Origin: Bacteroidales bacterium
Lineage (GTDB): Bacteria; Bacteroidota; Bacteroidia; Bacteroidales; P3
Assembly (NCBI GenBank): GCA_031272705.1
Contig: JAISTG010000121.1
Coordinates: 1-42,021, forward strand
Length of the DNA stretch: 42,021 bases
Direction: 5' to 3'
This document shows, piece by piece, positions 1-8,068 of the stretch. Both the position numbers and the translations under genes were made by a program. Under the pieces are notes generated by a model. That model saw nothing but the letters and a program-made list of their open reading frames with translations. It was not told the DNA's origin and searched no databases. Positions within the stretch are counted from its first letter, which is position 1; each line of letters starts with the position of its first letter.

Positions 1-194
1 ATCCGGGCGAGGCTCATATAGTATCAAACTTGCCTTATAGTGCGGTGCATAACGAAGGCGGACAGGCAAAGGTATTCGGCAAATACTCTTTCACAATGCC
101 AAAGCGTCAATTTATGGGCGAGAGCCGGGAGTTAAACAATAAAATTGTGAAGCAGCTTGACGAAGATATTACCAAAATTTTGAATAAGGAATAA
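1..194 (+). CDS. Mu-like phage virion morphogenesis (gpG-like) protein, 3' end only
   Basis: The only open frame at the left edge is read from base 3 and ends at TAA 192-194, giving 63 visible residues. They include NLPYSAVHNEGG, then MPKRQFMGES and a charged C-terminal helix ending LNKE. A YxAxHNxGG segment followed by a PxRxFxG segment is the pattern I associate with the C-terminal half of phage virion morphogenesis proteins (Mu gpG-like tail completion family). The 5' end and any other phage genes lie outside the window. The next gene (nrnA) has its own promoter about 100 bases downstream, so this looks like the edge of a prophage or a stranded phage gene. The family call rests on pattern memory over a short stretch. 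Confidence 0.65.
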   Translation, partial: PGEAHIVSNLPYSAVHNEGGQAKVFGKYSFTMPKRQFMGESRELNNKIVKQLDEDITKILNKE

Positions 195-296
195 GGCGTG
201 TGTGCGGCAAAATTTGTACTTTTCGTTTTTTTTGTACTTTTTGATTTTCCGATTAGTTGTTGGGTTTGCTTTTGGTGCAGTTAAGAAAAAAAATTG

Positions 297-304
297 TATC
301 TTTG
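297..304 (+). promoter_or_regulatory. Bacteroidota -7 box for nrnA operon
   Basis: TATCTTTG fits the TAnnTTTG consensus. A TTTG at 275-278 lies 18 bases upstream, as expected for the -33 element. It supports the ATG at 325 as the nrnA start rather than the upstream in-frame GTG at 202, which would precede the promoter. Confidence 0.75.
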
Positions 305-324
305 CAAACCTTAATTCAGTAATT

Positions 325-1338
325 ATGATTTTTAAAGATAAAGATATAAAAAAAACTAAAGCCCTGATAACAAAGGCTCAACATATTGTTATTATTACGC
401 ATTTCAATCCGGACGCAGATGCTGTTGGTTCTTCAATAGCGCTTTACTATTATTTGAAAGCAAAAAAGAAGGAGGTAACGATTATAATGCCAAATTTTTA
501 TCCGTCATTTTTGGATTTTTTCGCCGAAGGAGTAGATATGACTGTGGCTGTAAAGGAAACAAAAAAGGCAAGAAAAATAATGCAGGAATGTGATTTGATA
601 TTTTGCTTGGATTTTAATATGATTCATCGGGTTGGTAATCACGTGAAGGAAACTCTGCACGATATTACGGCTACGAAAGTGCTGATTGATCATCATCAAG
701 ATCCTGATGATCATTTTGATGTTTTCTTTTCTTATCCCGATGCTTGTGCCACGAGTGAAGTATTGGCTCATTTGATTATACGGCTGTCGGGCAAAAAGGC
801 TATTGATTTCAAAATTGCGCAGGCTGTTTATATAGGTTTGTGTACCGATACTGGCTCTTTTTCATATAACTGTAACAATGCGGATACTTATACTCTCATT
901 GCCGACCTTGTGCGTAAAGGAATAGAAGTAGATAAGGTGCATCAGGAAATATACAGTACTTTTTCGGAAAACAGGTTAAGGCTTTTGGGATATGCAATTT
1001 TTGAAAAACTTAAAGTTTTCCCGCAGTATGAAGCAGCATACATCTGTCTTTCAAAAGATGAATTGGAACATTATAACTTTCAACCCGGAGATACAGAGGG
1101 GTTAGTGAATTATTGTCTTAATCTGAAAGGAATAAATTTTGGGTGTCTTATAATGGAACGTGAGCGAGTGATAAGGCTTTCTTTTCGTTCAAAAACTGAT
1201 TCCTTTGACGTAAACCGGTTTGCACGGCAGTATTGGTGTGGAGGAGGTCACATAATGGCGGCAGGAGGAACTTATCAAGGGAAACTTGAAGATGTGATAG
1301 TTGCTTTGGAGGAACAAATAAAGACATTGAAACGATGA
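325..1338 (+). CDS. nrnA: DHH/DHHA1 phosphoesterase, NrnA-type oligoribonuclease/pAp phosphatase
   Basis: A 337-residue cytoplasmic DHH-family phosphoesterase. NrnA-type enzymes degrade 2-5 nt RNAs and dephosphorylate pAp. Visible motifs are DADAVGSS near residue 29 (metal-binding motif I), DFN near residue 97, DHH (LIDHHQDP) near residue 120, and the C-terminal DHHA1 signature CGGGHIMAAGG near residue 304. Length fits the family. The ATG at 325 is chosen because a TATCTTTG promoter box ends 20 bases upstream; an in-frame GTG at 202 adds a poorly conserved hydrophobic stretch. The stop overlaps the next gene's start (ATGA), so nrnA and the FKBP lipoprotein genes are probably cotranscribed. 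Confidence 0.88.
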   Translation: MIFKDKDIKKTKALITKAQHIVIITHFNPDADAVGSSIALYYYLKAKKKEVTIIMPNFYPSFLDFFAEGVDMTVAVKETKKARKIMQECDLIFCLDFNMIHRVGNHVKETLHDITATKVLIDHHQDPDDHFDVFFSYPDACATSEVLAHLIIRLSGKKAIDFKIAQAVYIGLCTDTGSFSYNCNNADTYTLIADLVRKGIEVDKVHQEIYSTFSENRLRLLGYAIFEKLKVFPQYEAAYICLSKDELEHYNFQPGDTEGLVNYCLNLKGINFGCLIMERERVIRLSFRSKTDSFDVNRFARQYWCGGGHIMAAGGTYQGKLEDVIVALEEQIKTLKR

Positions 1339-1886
1339 AACGCTTCATATATTTTATCTTAATTGTATTTGCTATCGTTGGTTGCGGCAAAGGATACACC
1401 GAATCGGTGGCAGAAAATCTTAAACCCGTAAAAACAGACCCTAAAACAAGAAAAACACAAACCGATGAAGCCCTTCTAAAAGCCAATAAAGTAATAGCAG
1501 AAAAGGAACGCAAACAAATAAAAAGTTATATTGAAAGAAGAAAATGGACAATGACCGAATATGCAGGAGTTTTTATTCAAAAGACACATACGGGATGCGG
1601 CAGAGCAATAACCGATTCTTCTGTTGTAGAATTAGAATATACATTGGATTTAATAACCGGCGAACGTATTTACTCATCTCAAAAAGATGGCATAAAAAAA
1701 ATTCATTTCGGCAAAACGGACAGCGAACCTACCGGTCTGCTTTACGCCTTAAAAACTATGAAAGAAGGAGATAATGCAGATATTATAATACCTTCGGCTC
1801 TTGCTTACGGGCTTTACGGCGATGGAAGGAAGATACCATCTCATTCTACGCTCGTTTATAACATAAAAATTACTAATGTAAAATAA
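1335..1886 (+). CDS. FKBP-type peptidyl-prolyl isomerase lipoprotein, GldI-like
   Basis: A 183-residue predicted lipoprotein. The signal peptide runs to a lipobox ending in Cys17 (AIVGC). The rest has a KERKQI-containing linker and one FKBP domain (about 75-183) ending in GDGRKIPSHSTLVYNIKITNV, including the ALAYGLYGDG loop. Length and layout resemble GldI, the FKBP lipoprotein needed for gliding and T9SS function in Flavobacterium. Here gliding itself is not implied; a periplasmic or outer-membrane folding role, perhaps for T9SS cargo such as the protein at 26767-31005, is inference. ATGA overlap with nrnA and a 6-base gap to a second FKBP gene indicate an operon. Confidence 0.8.
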   Translation: MKRFIYFILIVFAIVGCGKGYTESVAENLKPVKTDPKTRKTQTDEALLKANKVIAEKERKQIKSYIERRKWTMTEYAGVFIQKTHTGCGRAITDSSVVELEYTLDLITGERIYSSQKDGIKKIHFGKTDSEPTGLLYALKTMKEGDNADIIIPSALAYGLYGDGRKIPSHSTLVYNIKITNVK

Positions 1887-1892
1887 ATAAAT

Positions 1893-2771
1893 ATGAAAAG
1901 AACAGCATTTTTTCTTTCAATCATTGCTCTGTTTTTTGCTTGTGGCAAAGGGAAACAGGCTTCCGACTTTACGGAAGATGAAAGCGGTTTTGCCATAAAG
2001 CATTGTCGTACCGTAAGCAAAAGTCCTAAAACGCAGGAAGGAGATATTATTGTCGGTGAATTGCAGATACGTTTGAATGACAGCACAGTTCTGCACTCCA
2101 ATTACGGTTCTGCGGAGCGTCTTTTCAAAATAAACAAGGCTCAAAGCGGTACAATAGACAGATATTTACTTGATTTGCACATTGGAGATAGCGTAATAAT
2201 TAAAACCCCTGCTCATTATCTTGAGAATAATATGGTAGGAATGAAATTTAGACCTTCGGATAAATTATACTTTTATCTCACTGTATCACAGATTATAACT
2301 CAAAAGCAACTCACGGAACACGAACTTATGCTTGCCGCCAAAGACAAGGAGGAAGAGCAACGCATTTTGGACTTTGTGAAAAGTAAATATCCTGATGCTC
2401 AACAGCAATCCAGCGGCATATATATAGATATTACCAAACGGACAGAAGGTAAGGCAGCAGTCTCAGGCTCAATGGTTAAAGTCTATTACAGCGTTTGCGA
2501 TTTGGAAGGCAGGGTTTATGACACCAACATCAAATCCGTAGCCCGCAAGGCAGGCATACAAAACGACCAAAAACAGTATGAACCCTTTATATTTACCGTT
2601 GGTAGCGGCGAAACCATAGCAGGCTTTTCCGAAGGCGTGTCTCTGATGCGTGAGGGTGAAAAAGCAACAATCATAATCCCTTCAAAACTCGGCTACGGCG
2701 AAGAACAAAATGGACCGATAGAGCCTTTTACAACATTGATATTCAGTGTTGAACTTCTAAATGTTCAATAA
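1893..2771 (+). CDS. FKBP-type peptidyl-prolyl isomerase lipoprotein, tandem FKBP-like domains
   Basis: A 292-residue predicted lipoprotein with signal peptide and lipobox LFFAC (Cys17). The C-terminal half (about 165-292) is a standard FKBP domain: VKVYYSVCDLEGRVYDT, then FTVGSGETIAGFSEGVSLMREGEKATIIIPS and LGYGEEQNGPIEPFTTLIFSVELL. The N-terminal half (about 35-140) has the same fold order (LNDSTVLHSN, GDSVIIKTPAHY, LYFYLTVSQI) but is degenerate, so it is probably a non-catalytic FKBP-like chaperone domain. Last gene of the nrnA operon; followed by an intergenic repeat array. Confidence 0.8.
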   Translation: MKRTAFFLSIIALFFACGKGKQASDFTEDESGFAIKHCRTVSKSPKTQEGDIIVGELQIRLNDSTVLHSNYGSAERLFKINKAQSGTIDRYLLDLHIGDSVIIKTPAHYLENNMVGMKFRPSDKLYFYLTVSQIITQKQLTEHELMLAAKDKEEEQRILDFVKSKYPDAQQQSSGIYIDITKRTEGKAAVSGSMVKVYYSVCDLEGRVYDTNIKSVARKAGIQNDQKQYEPFIFTVGSGETIAGFSEGVSLMREGEKATIIIPSKLGYGEEQNGPIEPFTTLIFSVELLNVQ

Positions 2772-2803
2772 CAGTTGCTTCTTTTTTCATTCTGCATTTC
2801 TGA

Positions 2804-2917
2804 AATCAAATTCTAGCGTTCTATAATCAAATTATAGAACGCTAGAATTTGATTATAGAACGCTAGAATTTGATTTCAGAATTCTATAATTTGATTATAG
2901 CAAACTGTAATTTGATT
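2804..2917. repeat. 21-bp phased array, AATTTGATT family, locus 1
   Basis: Nine-base cores AATCAAATT at 2804 and 2825 (one orientation) are followed by AATTTGATT ending at 2854, 2875, 2896 and 2917. Neighbouring same-orientation cores are 21 bp apart. The 12-bp spacers have the form NNAGnnnnCTNN, for example ATAGAACGCTAG, with AACG, CGTT or AATT in the middle. CTAG occurs at 2813, 2842 and 2863. The array lies in the 279-base gap between the FKBP gene and pssA. The same family recurs at 12382, 22399 and 41829. Confidence 0.92.
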
Positions 2918-3016
2918 CTAATAAAAACGAATAGTATTTTAATGAATTATAACTGCATTTTTTATTATTTTATCTGTGATTTTGGTAGGCAGTATGCAGA
3001 TTTGAGTTTTTTTTAG

Positions 3017-3024
3017 TACTTTTA
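3017..3024 (+). promoter_or_regulatory. possible -7 box for pssA-purS-queA
   Basis: TACTTTTA differs from TAnnTTTG in the last base and lies 26 bases before the pssA ATG. No clear -33 TTTG at the proper distance is seen. Plausible but weak. Confidence 0.4.
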
Positions 3025-3050
3025 CACCCCAAATCAAAGCAATTTATACG

Positions 3051-3794
3051 ATGATAAAACGACAGATTCCAAATATAATAACGCTTTGTAACCTGTTATG
3101 CGGCGTTTTTGCAATAATAACTCTGGGCAATGGCACGCTACAAGCCCCTTGCTTCATAATACTTGGAGCGATACTTGATTTCTTTGACGGAATGGTGGCT
3201 CGGTTGCTTAAAGTTGAGGGAATGATAGGCAAAGAACTTGATTCCCTTGCAGATGTGGTTACTTTTGGTGTTGCTCCTGCTCTCATAGCACTTACGTTGT
3301 TGATGGAACAACTTGGATGTATGGATTTTCCGCTTGCTCTCGTTGCATTGATACCGCTTTCTATGGCGTTGATGTCGGCTTACAGGCTTGCAAAATTTAA
3401 CATTGACACCCGCCAAACGACCTCATTTCTCGGTGTACCTACGCCTCTGAATGCTCTTCTTTGGCTGTCAATACCTATTATTGCTCATCTGTCTCTCACA
3501 AAGCAACATCTGTGGGGTTGGTATGGTGAAGGATTTTATCGGACTATTGCTTCCGTGCTTACGAATGAATGGTTTATAATTGTGGGTTCGGTTTTAATGT
3601 CGGTTTTTATGGTGATTGAAATACCTATGCTTGCATTGAAGTTCAAAAATATGAAGTGGCAGGATAATAAAGAGCGGTTTTTGTTCATTATTATTTCACT
3701 TGCACTTATTTTTGTGCTGAATGTGTATGCTGTTCCGTTCGTAGTGATAATTTATATACTAATATCAATAATATCAAACATAGTTAAAAGATGA
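3051..3794 (+). CDS. pssA: CDP-diacylglycerol--serine O-phosphatidyltransferase
   Basis: A 247-residue integral membrane enzyme that makes phosphatidylserine from CDP-diacylglycerol and serine, feeding phosphatidylethanolamine synthesis. The CDP-alcohol phosphatidyltransferase signature DGxxAR...GxxxD...D is visible as DFFDGMVARLLKVEGMIGKELDSLAD (split here around residues 43-68). Several hydrophobic membrane spans follow, with the final pair near residues 205-245. The N-terminal segment IPNIITLCNLLCG is typical of PssA. The stop overlaps purS by ATGA, so translation is likely coupled. Confidence 0.9.
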   Translation: MIKRQIPNIITLCNLLCGVFAIITLGNGTLQAPCFIILGAILDFFDGMVARLLKVEGMIGKELDSLADVVTFGVAPALIALTLLMEQLGCMDFPLALVALIPLSMALMSAYRLAKFNIDTRQTTSFLGVPTPLNALLWLSIPIIAHLSLTKQHLWGWYGEGFYRTIASVLTNEWFIIVGSVLMSVFMVIEIPMLALKFKNMKWQDNKERFLFIIISLALIFVLNVYAVPFVVIIYILISIISNIVKR

Positions 3795-4045
3795 AATATC
3801 AAGCAGAAATAAACGTAATGCCGTTAAAGGCATTGTTGGATCCGCAAGGTAAGGCGGTGAGTTCCAGTATGAAGAATATAAATCTTGATGCCATAAGCGG
3901 CGTTCGTATTGGTAAGCACATAACTCTTGAAGTTGAGGCTGCCAACAAACAAGAGGCTGAAATGCTGGTAGATACGGCGTGTCAGAAACTGCTTCATAAC
4001 CCCATAATGGAGAGTTACGCCTTTGTTGTTGAGGAAAGTAAATGA
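3791..4045 (+). CDS. purS: phosphoribosylformylglycinamidine synthase subunit PurS
   Basis: An 84-residue protein matching the PurS family: MKYQAEINVMPLKALLDPQGKAV at the start (positions 1-23) and the later GKHITLEVEA and PIMESYAFVVEE segments. PurS bridges PurL and PurQ in the three-subunit FGAM synthase of purine synthesis. Its presence suggests that this organism uses the small-PurL form, with purL and purQ elsewhere. Overlaps both pssA and queA by ATGA junctions, an unusual operon grouping of unrelated housekeeping functions. Confidence 0.85.
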   Translation: MKYQAEINVMPLKALLDPQGKAVSSSMKNINLDAISGVRIGKHITLEVEAANKQEAEMLVDTACQKLLHNPIMESYAFVVEESK

Positions 4046-5280
4046 ACGATATAAGGATAGCCGACTTTGATTATCCCCTTCCGATAGAACGGATTGCAAA
4101 ATATCCTTTGACGGAAAGGGACAGGTCTCGGCTGTTGCTTTATGACGGGAAAACCATATCCGAAAGGCTCTTTGCCGACCTTCCTTCCTTGCTGATAAAG
4201 GATACTTTCCTCGTGCTTAACGATACAAAGGTGGTTCATGCAAGGCTTTTCTTTGAGAAGGAAACTGGCTCTGTAATTGAGATTTTTTGCCTTGAAGCCG
4301 TTGAAATGAGCAGTGACGGATACAGGCTTTGTGATGTGCAGATTGCATTTGCGGAGCGCGAGCGTATTGTTTGGAAGTGCTTCATCGGTAACAACAAACG
4401 CTGGAAAGAAGGAACGTTACACAAAAGCGTAACAGTAAACGGGCAATCTTTTATTTTGACTGCCGAGCGTAAAAGCAGGGTAGGGGAGGCTTATTATGTG
4501 GAATTCTCTTGGCAAAACGGGATAACGTTTTCTGAAGTTTTGCAGGCGGCTGGTGTTATACCGCTTCCACCTTACATAAAAAGGGATTTGAGAGCCGCCG
4601 ATGAAGAAGATTATCAAACAATTTACGCTTTGAACGAAGGTTCTGTTGCTGCTCCTACGGCAGGTCTGCATTTCACCGACAGAATTTTTGAAGTCCTTGA
4701 TGCCGAAGGAATTAAATACGATTTTCTTACTTTGCATGTGGGTGCCGGAACTTTCAAACCCGTTACCACAGCCGGCATTGCCGAACATGAAATGCACACA
4801 GAAAGAATTGTTGTGAAGCGACAGATGATTGAAACCCTGATTGAATATGACGGAAAGAATATTTTGTGTGTTGGAACGACCTCCGTACGAACTATAGAAA
4901 GCCTTTACTGGTATGGATTGCAAATCATACGTAATGGAGGCAGATATTTGGATATGGATATTAAGCAATGGCAGCCGTATAATGAAATAATGAAGCGGGA
5001 GGTTACGGCAAAAGAGGCTTTATATGCAATTTTGTGTGCAATGAAAGAGCAAAAAACCGATGTTATTGTAGGACAGACGCAAATTATAATCGCTCCTCCG
5101 TACAATTATCGCATAGTTCGGCAGATGATAACGAATTTTCATCAGCCTAAAAGTACATTGCTGTTGCTTGTCTCGGCGTTCATAGGTGATAAATGGAAGG
5201 AAGTATATGATTATGCTTTGAATAATGGTTTTCGTTTTCTGTCTTTTGGAGATGCATGCCTGCTTTCACCGGGATTTTAA
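4042..5280 (+). CDS. queA: S-adenosylmethionine:tRNA ribosyltransferase-isomerase QueA
   Basis: A 412-residue enzyme that transfers and isomerises the ribosyl moiety of SAM to preQ1-modified tRNA, giving epoxyqueuosine. Conserved segments are visible in order: IAKYPLTERDRSRLLLYD, NDTKVVHARLFF, PLPPYIKRD, AAPTAGLHFTD, LHVGAGTFKPV, TNFHQPKSTLLLLVSAFIG and FRFLSFGDACLL. It is longer than the about 350-residue enterobacterial enzyme, mainly in the central insertion domain (about 75-170) and in the region around 300-345. Last gene of the pssA operon; 40 bases separate it from the antiporter gene. Confidence 0.92.
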   Translation: MNDIRIADFDYPLPIERIAKYPLTERDRSRLLLYDGKTISERLFADLPSLLIKDTFLVLNDTKVVHARLFFEKETGSVIEIFCLEAVEMSSDGYRLCDVQIAFAERERIVWKCFIGNNKRWKEGTLHKSVTVNGQSFILTAERKSRVGEAYYVEFSWQNGITFSEVLQAAGVIPLPPYIKRDLRAADEEDYQTIYALNEGSVAAPTAGLHFTDRIFEVLDAEGIKYDFLTLHVGAGTFKPVTTAGIAEHEMHTERIVVKRQMIETLIEYDGKNILCVGTTSVRTIESLYWYGLQIIRNGGRYLDMDIKQWQPYNEIMKREVTAKEALYAILCAMKEQKTDVIVGQTQIIIAPPYNYRIVRQMITNFHQPKSTLLLLVSAFIGDKWKEVYDYALNNGFRFLSFGDACLLSPGF

Positions 5281-5320
5281 GTAAAGAAAAAAGAATTATA
5301 ATTAAATAAACATATATTGT

Positions 5321-6805
5321 ATGAACATAGACTTGTTGTTATTGGTTGGCTCGGTGCTTTTGTTTGCGAGTTTGAGGGCGGTAAAAGCCTCGTTTAAGTT
5401 TGGGATACCTACTTTGTTGCTATTCCTTATTGTTGGTATGTTGGCAGGAAGCGAAGGTGCGGGAGTGAAGTTTGACGACCCGCTTGCAGCACAGGTTATA
5501 GGTACAATAGCCCTTAATATCATACTGTTCTCCGGTGGTATGGACACTAAATATGAAGAGATTAAGCCCATAATGTTTCAGGGTATCATTCTATCTACTG
5601 TTGGTGTTTTGCTTACTGCTTTTTTTACAGGATTGTTTATTTATTTCCTTACGTCGAGTTTGGCATTCAGTATGGGTTTTTCCATTCTTGAAGCTATGCT
5701 TTTAGCCTCTGTAATGTCATCAACGGATTCTGCTTCGGTATTTAACATTTTGCGTTCAAAGAATATGTCCTTAAAGGAGAATCTAAAGCCGATGTTGGAG
5801 TTTGAAAGCGGAAGTAACGACCCTATGGCTTATATGCTGACCATTGCTCTTATGGCTATATTACAAAATCCTCATGAGTCAGTCTGGTCAATGGTTGGAA
5901 TGTTTTTCATGCAGTTGTTTATAGGTGCGGCAGCAGGCTTTCTGCTTGGCAAATTATTTATTATGGTTATCAATAAGATAAATTTAGAGAACGATTCGCT
6001 ATATTCGGTACTGCTTTTAGCCTGTATGTTTTTCATATTTTCTCTTACCAACACCATAAAAGGAAATGGCTATCTTGCGGTATATATTGGTGGCTTGGTG
6101 ATAGGTAATCACAAGTTTATACATCGCCGAAGTATCACTAAATTCTTTGATGGGCTTACGTGGTTATTTCAAATTGTGATATTCTTAATTCTTGGGCTTC
6201 TCGTAAATCCTTCGGAACTGTTGCCTGTTGCAGGTATCGGGCTTTTGGTTGGAGTTTTTATGATATTGATAGGGCGTCCTTTGGCGGTATACCTTACTTT
6301 GCTTCCATTCAGAAAGATGTCTAAAAAGGCTAAAACATATATTTCGTGGGTTGGTTTGAGAGGTGCAGTACCTATAATTTTTGCTACATATCCCTGGGTT
6401 GCAGAAATACCACAGGCAAAGACCATATTTAACATAGTATTTTTTGTAACTATAGTTTCCTTACTTGTTCAGGGGACTACGGTATCAGTTATGGCTAAAT
6501 GGCTTGGGCTTTCACGTATAAGGCATAAGGCAAAACGCTTAAAGGAATTTGATATTGAGTTTTCTGAAGATATGAAATCGGCAACGAGTGAAATAACTTT
6601 GACAGAAGAAAGTTTTATACACGGACACAGAATAATGGATATATCATTGCCTGATAAAACTTTGGTTGTTATGGTTAAGCGAGATGGACATTACTTTATT
6701 CCTAAAGGCAATACGGAATTAAAGATTGGCGACATCCTGCTGCTTATTAGCGATAACGAACAGGCTTTGCAGGAAACATATAAACAACTTAATCATAATA
6801 AATAG
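5321..6805 (+). CDS. K+/H+ (CPA1-type) antiporter with C-terminal RCK_C domain
   Basis: A 494-residue inner-membrane cation/proton antiporter. About twelve hydrophobic spans cover residues 1-390. The transport-core motif ESGSNDPMAYML (about residue 165) has the ND pair of CPA1 exchangers, and WVGLRGAVPI lies near residue 345. A cytoplasmic TrkA_C/RCK_C domain follows (about 410-494; FIHGHRIMDISLPDKTLVVMV, GNTELKIGDILLLI). This layout matches NhaP2/CvrA-type K+/H+ antiporters, which regulate K+ and pH. It stands alone; the methyltransferase gene promoter starts one base after its stop. Confidence 0.85.
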   Translation: MNIDLLLLVGSVLLFASLRAVKASFKFGIPTLLLFLIVGMLAGSEGAGVKFDDPLAAQVIGTIALNIILFSGGMDTKYEEIKPIMFQGIILSTVGVLLTAFFTGLFIYFLTSSLAFSMGFSILEAMLLASVMSSTDSASVFNILRSKNMSLKENLKPMLEFESGSNDPMAYMLTIALMAILQNPHESVWSMVGMFFMQLFIGAAAGFLLGKLFIMVINKINLENDSLYSVLLLACMFFIFSLTNTIKGNGYLAVYIGGLVIGNHKFIHRRSITKFFDGLTWLFQIVIFLILGLLVNPSELLPVAGIGLLVGVFMILIGRPLAVYLTLLPFRKMSKKAKTYISWVGLRGAVPIIFATYPWVAEIPQAKTIFNIVFFVTIVSLLVQGTTVSVMAKWLGLSRIRHKAKRLKEFDIEFSEDMKSATSEITLTEESFIHGHRIMDISLPDKTLVVMVKRDGHYFIPKGNTELKIGDILLLISDNEQALQETYKQLNHNK

Positions 6806-6813
6806 TACTTTTG
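6806..6813 (+). promoter_or_regulatory. -7 box immediately ahead of the defence cassette
   Basis: TACTTTTG is a perfect TAnnTTTG match and ends only four bases before the ATG at 6818. The transcription start would fall on or next to the start codon, so the methyltransferase mRNA may be leaderless. No convincing -33 TTTG is seen at the usual distance, and no ribosome binding site fits in the gap. Confidence 0.65.
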
Positions 6814-6817
6814 CAGA

Positions 6818-8068
6818 ATGAAAATTACAACACATACAATAATCAATGGTGATAGCAGACAGATGTGCGAACTGAAAGATAAGTCCGTTCATTTGATTAT
6901 TACTTCACCTCCTTATTGGCAGTTAAAGGATTATGGAACAGACAATCAAATCGGTTTTAATGATAGTTATGAAAAATATATTAACAATCTTAATCTTGTT
7001 TGGGCGGAATGTTTTCGTGTCTTGAACGACGGATGTCGTTTGTGTATAAATATAGGCGACCAGTTTGCACGCTCGGTTTATTATGGACGCTACAAGGTTA
7101 TTCCTATTCATTCGGAGATAATAAGGTTTTGCGAAACGCTTGGCTTTGATTTTATGGGACAAATTATTTGGCAGAAACAGATTACGATGAATACGACTGG
7201 CGGCGGTGCTGTTATGGGAAGTTTTCCGTATCCTCGCAATGGAATTGTGAAACTTGATTTTGAATATATTTTACTTTTCAAAAAGCAAGGCAATTCTCCA
7301 AAGCCAACCGAAGAACAAAAGGAAGAATCCAAGATGACTAATGAGGAATGGAACAAATATTTCAATGGGCATTGGTATTTTAACGGAGTAAAACAAGATA
7401 AACATTTGGCGATGTTTTCCGAAGAATTACCTCGCAGATTGATAAAAATGTTTTCTTTCCCTAATGAAATCGTTTTAGACCCGTTTCTTGGCAGCGGCAC
7501 AACTTCTTTGGCTGCAAAAAATCTAAATCGTAATTCCGTTGGTTACGAGATAAATTCTGATTTCATTCCGATTATACAAGAAAAAGTGGGCAATGTAGAA
7601 GTTATTAAGCAAAATAATGATAAAATAAACTTTGAAGACAAAATAAAATATTTACCATATCAATTCGTAGATACTCACAAAATAGATAAAAAGATAGATA
7701 TTAAGAAATTGCAGTTTGGTTCGAAGATAGATAAAAGCAGTAAAGAGCGTGAGGAGTATTATATGGTTAAGGAGATTATTAGCCCTGAACTTATACGACT
7801 TAATAATGATTTAATCATTCGTTTGATAGGCATTAAACAAAATCCGCAAATCAACGGGCAGGCAACCGAATATTTACGAAACAAACTTAACGGTAAAAGA
7901 GTTTTTTTGAAATTTGATGAACAAAAATACGATAGCAATAACAATTTAATGGCATATCTTTATTTGGAAAACAAAACTTTTATCAATGCTCATTTGTTAA
8001 AAGAAAAATTAGTTGATGTGAATAATACGGTTGAGTTTAAGTATAAAAATAAATTTGAAACATTATGA
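6818..8068 (+). CDS. beta-class DNA methyltransferase fused to a C-terminal SNase-like domain
   Basis: A 416-residue site-specific DNA methyltransferase. Motif IV TSPPYW (29-34) precedes motif I DPFLGSGTT (221-229), the beta-class order; TSPPY favours N4-cytosine methylation. Residues about 316-405 resemble a staphylococcal-nuclease OB fold: ELIRLNNDLIIRLIGI, LNGKRVFLKFD, NLMAYLYLENKTFINAHLLKEKLVDV. The SNase catalytic positions look lost: the D of RLxGID is K, no acidic residue follows at PE, and the DxYGR arginine position reads DSNNN. The domain is probably a binding module, not a nuclease. First gene of the cassette; its stop overlaps the SIR2 gene (ATGA). It likely protects sites of the MjaI-like enzyme encoded at 10868-11560. 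Confidence 0.85.
   Translation: MKITTHTIINGDSRQMCELKDKSVHLIITSPPYWQLKDYGTDNQIGFNDSYEKYINNLNLVWAECFRVLNDGCRLCINIGDQFARSVYYGRYKVIPIHSEIIRFCETLGFDFMGQIIWQKQITMNTTGGGAVMGSFPYPRNGIVKLDFEYILLFKKQGNSPKPTEEQKEESKMTNEEWNKYFNGHWYFNGVKQDKHLAMFSEELPRRLIKMFSFPNEIVLDPFLGSGTTSLAAKNLNRNSVGYEINSDFIPIIQEKVGNVEVIKQNNDKINFEDKIKYLPYQFVDTHKIDKKIDIKKLQFGSKIDKSSKEREEYYMVKEIISPELIRLNNDLIIRLIGIKQNPQINGQATEYLRNKLNGKRVFLKFDEQKYDSNNNLMAYLYLENKTFINAHLLKEKLVDVNNTVEFKYKNKFETL

Noticed and set aside
202-324. N-terminal extension of nrnA from GTG 202
   Set aside because: The extension crosses the TATCTTTG promoter at 297-304 and adds unconserved hydrophobic residues; the ATG at 325 fits family length.
4417-4968. 183-residue minus-strand open frame
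   Set aside because: Antisense to the conserved core of queA; no motif and no promoter.
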